Translations under genes and position numbers: made by a program | Notes under the pieces: generated by a model | The model's database searches: none | What the model was told of the DNA's origin: nothing | Seen by the model: only the letters and a program-made list of their open reading frames with translations | NCBI GenBank assembly: GCA_012295275.1 | Contig: CM022672.1 | Location: 32,821,999-32,885,998, forward strand | Direction of reading: 5' to 3' | DNA: 64,000 bases | DNA from: Chrysomallon squamiferum | Taxonomy: Eukaryota > Mollusca > Gastropoda > Neomphalida > Peltospiridae | Shown: positions 60,487 through 64,000 of the stretch, piece after piece | How the letters are laid out: each line of letters opens with the position of its first letter | Numbering within the stretch: the first letter of the stretch is position 1

Positions 60487-61250
60487 TTGCGGTTTTCTTT
60501 ATAATGTTCATTTTATTGTTTAAATAAAAGGACCACTTATTAAAATTTTGCTTTAAAGTATGTCATAATTATTTTATTTTATTGTTCACTTAGGAAATAT
60601 GTTTTAACTTTTAATCAGAATAATTCGTCGCTCGATATATGGGTTGATAGGTCATTACATTACATCATTTCCAGTGCAAATGGGGAAAACCCTGTACAGA
60701 AATAACTGTCCAATCAAAATATTTGATTTGATCGGCGACATTCGGACTTTTCAAATACCTATAAATAACATTAACATAATAATATGTTGTTTTATTAATC
60801 ATCAACGATTTACTAAACCACTAATACTGAAGAGTATTAATTCAATACTATACTTTTCTTAGCAATCCCACAACTAATAATACTAAAGAAAATAGTACCT
60901 GTGTCTATTTTTAGATGACGCTGCAATCGGTGGCTCCGCCCACTTGGCTGAATTCTTATAACAACTCGCCACTTGTAGACAACATCTGATGGATAAACTG
61001 CTCAAGTTTAAATGTTAGTCATTGAAACTTCATAACAGAATAGTTACCAACAAAACATTGTTGTTACAGTACATACAGAATAGATTAACGCCTACTAAAA
61101 CACGAGAAAACACCGATATGTTTTTCGGTTTTGTTAAAGATTTAAATGCACAAGATGAAAAAATTAACGCCTGAGAACAGAACTAAAACAATGGTACGAA
61201 GAATTTAATCCTGCTCAGGTAGATCTACAGTTTTTATTTATAATAAAAGT
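60487..61250. other. AT-rich sequence, no gene supported
   Basis: A short GC-richer patch with GGTGGCTCCGCCCACTTGGC at about 60930 resembles a GC box, but no transcript start can be linked to it. Confidence 0.4.
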
Positions 61251-61425
61251 TTTGACATGTCTGGTGTCTGGACTGTACCAACAGCCGTATTTAATCCTGC
61301 TTTGTTTTGACATGTCTGGTGTCTGGACAGTACCAACAGCCGTATTTAATCCTGCTCTGTTTTGACATGTCTGGTGTCTGGACAGTACCAACAGCCGTAT
61401 TTAATCCTGCTCAGTTTTGAACAAA
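61251..61425. repeat. 55-bp tandem repeat, three copies
   Basis: Units starting TTTGACATGTCTGGTGTCTG at 61251, 61306 and 61361 are nearly identical. A partial unit (TTTAATCCTGCTCAG) occurs at 61203. Confidence 0.92.
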
Positions 61426-61605
61426 CGTACATGTGTCATTCCACCGAATTTAATTATGTGAAATTCAGTAAAACAATAATAATAGCAATAATGTGAATGT
61501 TTTTTATGTATTTATACTCCTGTGCACTACTGTTTAAATTTTTGAAAATTCACAGAGTTAATCACTGAAAATTAAAATTTAGTTATCTTTAGTTTATCAT
61601 TTATT

Positions 61606-61650
<45 letters not shown>

Positions 61651-61855
61651 TGGTAATTTTTATTAGTTCTGAATATATCTTCATTTATCACAATTTCTTG
61701 ATTTTTATTATCTTTACATATCTGTCATTTTATGTGTTTCTTGTTTCTTGAACAGATTTTTCATCATGATTATTTCTTTGTTTTGACCTAAATTTATGTA
61801 TTCAACTATTTATTTATTATTTACTTATTTATGTATTTATTTATTTACTTATTTA

Positions 61856-61918
<63 letters not shown>

Positions 61919-62213
61919 GATTATTATTTATATTTGTTTTGGATTTGAGTATGTACTTTGATTTATTTTGAATAATTTCTTAATTATTTAATGTTTATTT
62001 CTTGGTTTATGGGCTAAAAGTTTCAAAATGTTTTTATTTATTATTATTATTTATTTTTGTTTGGTTCTTTTTTATTCTGCTTTATATTTACCACTTTGGT
62101 TTTAGATTGTGCATTTTTATTTTTATTGTATATTTTGTATGTGAATTTCTTGTATGTTAACTAAACAGATGATTTCTGTTCTTGTTGTTTTGTTTTTACA
62201 TCTTGGTTTTTCA
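61426..62213. other. AT-rich sequence with ATT arrays
   Basis: ATT arrays at 61616-61650 and 61859-61918, TTTA units around them. No gene. Confidence 0.7.
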
Positions 62214-62500
62214 TTTTGCTTACTTCTTTATTCTCACCTAGTTCTGTTTGCTCTGTTGTTAACCTGTGTACATGTGACATCTATTTTCAGATCAAAATGA
62301 GATATACACAGCTTACTTCTTTATTCTCACCTAGTTCTGTTTGTTCTGTTGTTAACCTCTGTACATGTGACATCTATTTTCAGATCAAAATGAGATATAC
62401 ACAGCTTACTTCTTTATTCTCACCTAGTTCTGTTTGCTCTGTTGTTAACCTGTGTACATGTGACATCTATTTTCAGATCAAAATGAGATATACACAGCCA
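62214..62500. repeat. 93-bp tandem repeat, three copies
   Basis: Units starting TACTTCTTTATTCTCACCTA at 62221, 62314 and 62407 are nearly identical. The period is a multiple of three, so one frame stays open through all copies. Each unit contains CTATTTTCAG, an acceptor-like site. Confidence 0.93.
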
Positions 62501-62832
62501 CACTGCTCTCCCTGTGTAGTAGAACTGATGTCAACATAATTCTGTTACCTATCGTAGATTTAAAAATCAAGTGTCTTAGAAGTGAATTTCAAAAATCTTC
62601 TAATATCCCCAACAAACTTTACTTTTGGTTTGATTTTACTTCTTGGATTTCTCTAATGTCTTTCACTACTCACCTGGTTATACTAAAGATAGGGTTAAGT
62701 GCTATGGACAGACTTCTGAATTCAGGTTTCATGGATCATGGGATCAAACCTTCCCAGATCTCTTTTCAGTTTATTTCCCATTCAACACTTTATTTTATTA
62801 TTTGTTTAATGTCAGCTTGTTGTTATCACTGA
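62477..62832 (+). CDS. Possible terminal exon, unrecognised
   Basis: After the CTATTTTCAG of the last 93-bp unit, a frame stays open for 117 codons to TGA at 62830-62832. It reads QNEIYTATLLSLCSRTDVNI, then LLPIVDLKIKCLRSEFQKSS, IPNKLYFWFDFTSWISLMSF and SAMDRLLNSGFMDHGIKPSQ. Such a run is unlikely by chance in DNA this AT-rich. Composition is protein-like, but I know no matching family. It could be an exon of a host gene or a piece of an unknown transposon. Confidence 0.33.
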
Positions 62833-62838
62833 CAGGAT

Positions 62839-63021
62839 GTAGTAGTAGTAATAGTAGTAGTTGTATTAGTAGTAATAGTGTAGTAATAATAGTAGTAGTA
62901 GTAGTAATAGTAGTAGTAGTAGTAGTAATAGTAGTAGTAGTAATAATAGTAGTAGTAGTAATAGTAGTAGTAGTAGTAATAGTAGTAGTAGTAGTAATAA
63001 TAGTAGTAGTAGTAATAATAA

Positions 63022-63066
<45 letters not shown>

Positions 63067-63067
63067 A
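62839..63067. repeat. (TAG)n/(TAA)n microsatellite
   Basis: About 230 bp of TAG with regularly spaced TAA variants. Confidence 0.97.
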
Positions 63068-64000
63068 CTGACAATTTTAATGCATCTCAGTGCTCACTTT
63101 GGTCAATATCCCATTCCAACTTTATTTAAAATATTTAGCTTGCTGTTACTAAGATGGGAGTAGATGGTTTGAACACTGAATCAAGTCAAACTATGTGACA
63201 GGATCAGTTCTTCATAATGTTTTATTTTGTTAAGATTAAGGGAAAAAGTAATAGGGAGGAATAATCAGTGTAATAAATATTTCTGGAAAAATAGCATACA
63301 CACTCACAAACACACACAGAAGTATAATTCAGTCTGATATAAAACTAATAAAAAATAATAATGTTACAATAGAACAAAAATTTAGAAGTAATAATGCTAA
63401 AAGGTACTTTTGTGAATTTATAATAAATAATTAAATGTTAGCTTTTGACAAAATGTAAAACTTCAGTTGGAATGGGTAAACATTCTCATGAAAATAGAAA
63501 ATGTCATGTTTGTGATCTTCACAAAATTGGAAATGAATATCCTGTATATTTGAATGTGATAATGCTGCATTATTAAAGGTGCAAAAAGGTTTACCTGATA
63601 ATAATCAAGACGTAAGATTAAATTTACATATACTAACAGCAGGAATTACAGGTGTATTACTTAAAGTGCACAGAGATTTAACTGATAATTATACAAGATA
63701 TAAAATTATATTCACATATAACAACAGCAAGAATATTGTGTATTAAACAAAAGTAATGTCTGTTAATAGGAAATATATGTGAGAAACAAGGTGCATGTTA
63801 AATTTCCATTCATTTTGTGAGAATAAATTCGCTGTCATTCAGTGGTATCAACTTCAAATCAGTTTTGAACAAAAACCAGTTTCAACTATAATTAATAAAT
63901 AATGAATTCAGTCTGATCATTAAAAAAATAGACCCAAGAAATTGTAATAGAATGTATGTTAATAAGATAAAGATCAGTATTACAAAGTTTAACAATAACA
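63068..64000. other. AT-rich sequence, no gene seen
   Basis: Two similar AT-rich segments with GGTGCAAAAAGGTTTACCTGATAA at 63577 and AAAGTGCACAGAGATTTAACTGATAA at 63663, followed by related sequence, suggest an old 85-bp tandem duplication. Nothing coding is seen. Confidence 0.5.

Noticed and set aside
62643-63071. 142-codon ORF ending in poly-Val/Ile
   Set aside because: Its second half is the TAG/TAA microsatellite; the front part is out of frame with the better open frame ending at 62832.

Overview
This window is AT-rich, gene-poor animal DNA with spliced genes and two assembly gaps (runs of N at 23112-23311 and 42580-42779). It is crowded with microsatellites (AAT/ATT, TTTA, TAG, GA, GT, TA), minisatellites and transposon relics. 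Metazoan gene families (BTB-BACK, four-EF-hand, CAMSAP, C-type lectin), L1/Tx1-like LINEs, and hAT, piggyBac and pogo-type DNA transposons point to an invertebrate. A recurrent GGGAAATAACTC word and the overall texture make me favour a mollusc, but nothing here proves the phylum.

Left part (1-27151): the two ends form a 3.2-kb inverted duplication (1-3284 and 23939-27151). Each arm carries the same decayed hAT element (1066-3134 and 24086-26124) at the same target site, so the hAT inserted before the duplication arose. Arm B joins its inner end directly to a sequence found 2.1 kb further on in arm A (5399-5516). One arm has therefore lost, or the other gained, about 2115 bp; that block holds a possible terminal exon (4078-4352). 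Between the arms lie a piggyBac-type element (8485-8915) inside a LINE ORF1-like relic, a broken C-type lectin exon (16541-16781), a 90-bp minisatellite, a tract of degenerate TTAGGG-like repeats and a small inverted-repeat element.

Middle (27152-42290): a transposon-associated coding relic with an in-frame 33-bp minisatellite (28396-29700); exons of a CAMSAP/patronin-like gene carrying nonsense codons (30995-31937); the first copy of a 3.2-kb direct duplication holding an L1/Tx1-like reverse transcriptase fragment (33264-36529, repeated at 47288-50477); and a short hAT-type MITE (39541-39828).

Right part (42295-64000): the best genes are all on the minus strand. A BTBD3/6-like BTB-BACK gene begins at 43735, has an apparent one-base deletion in an A8 run, and runs into the second gap. 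Two tandem paralogous EF-hand genes follow (54956-56392 and 51425-53040 or further upstream). Their exons are colinear and match in length and phase, and each ends in a recognisable terminal exon with a nearby AATAAA. A pogo/Tigger-type MITE sits in an intron of the upstream paralogue, and a second hAT-type MITE lies at 57077-57387. The remainder is mostly simple repeats, with an unrecognised 117-codon open frame at 62477-62832. I found no tRNA, rRNA or CRISPR array. No new multi-gene system is evident; the main interest is duplication structure, nested transposons and gene relics too short or broken to show as long ORFs.
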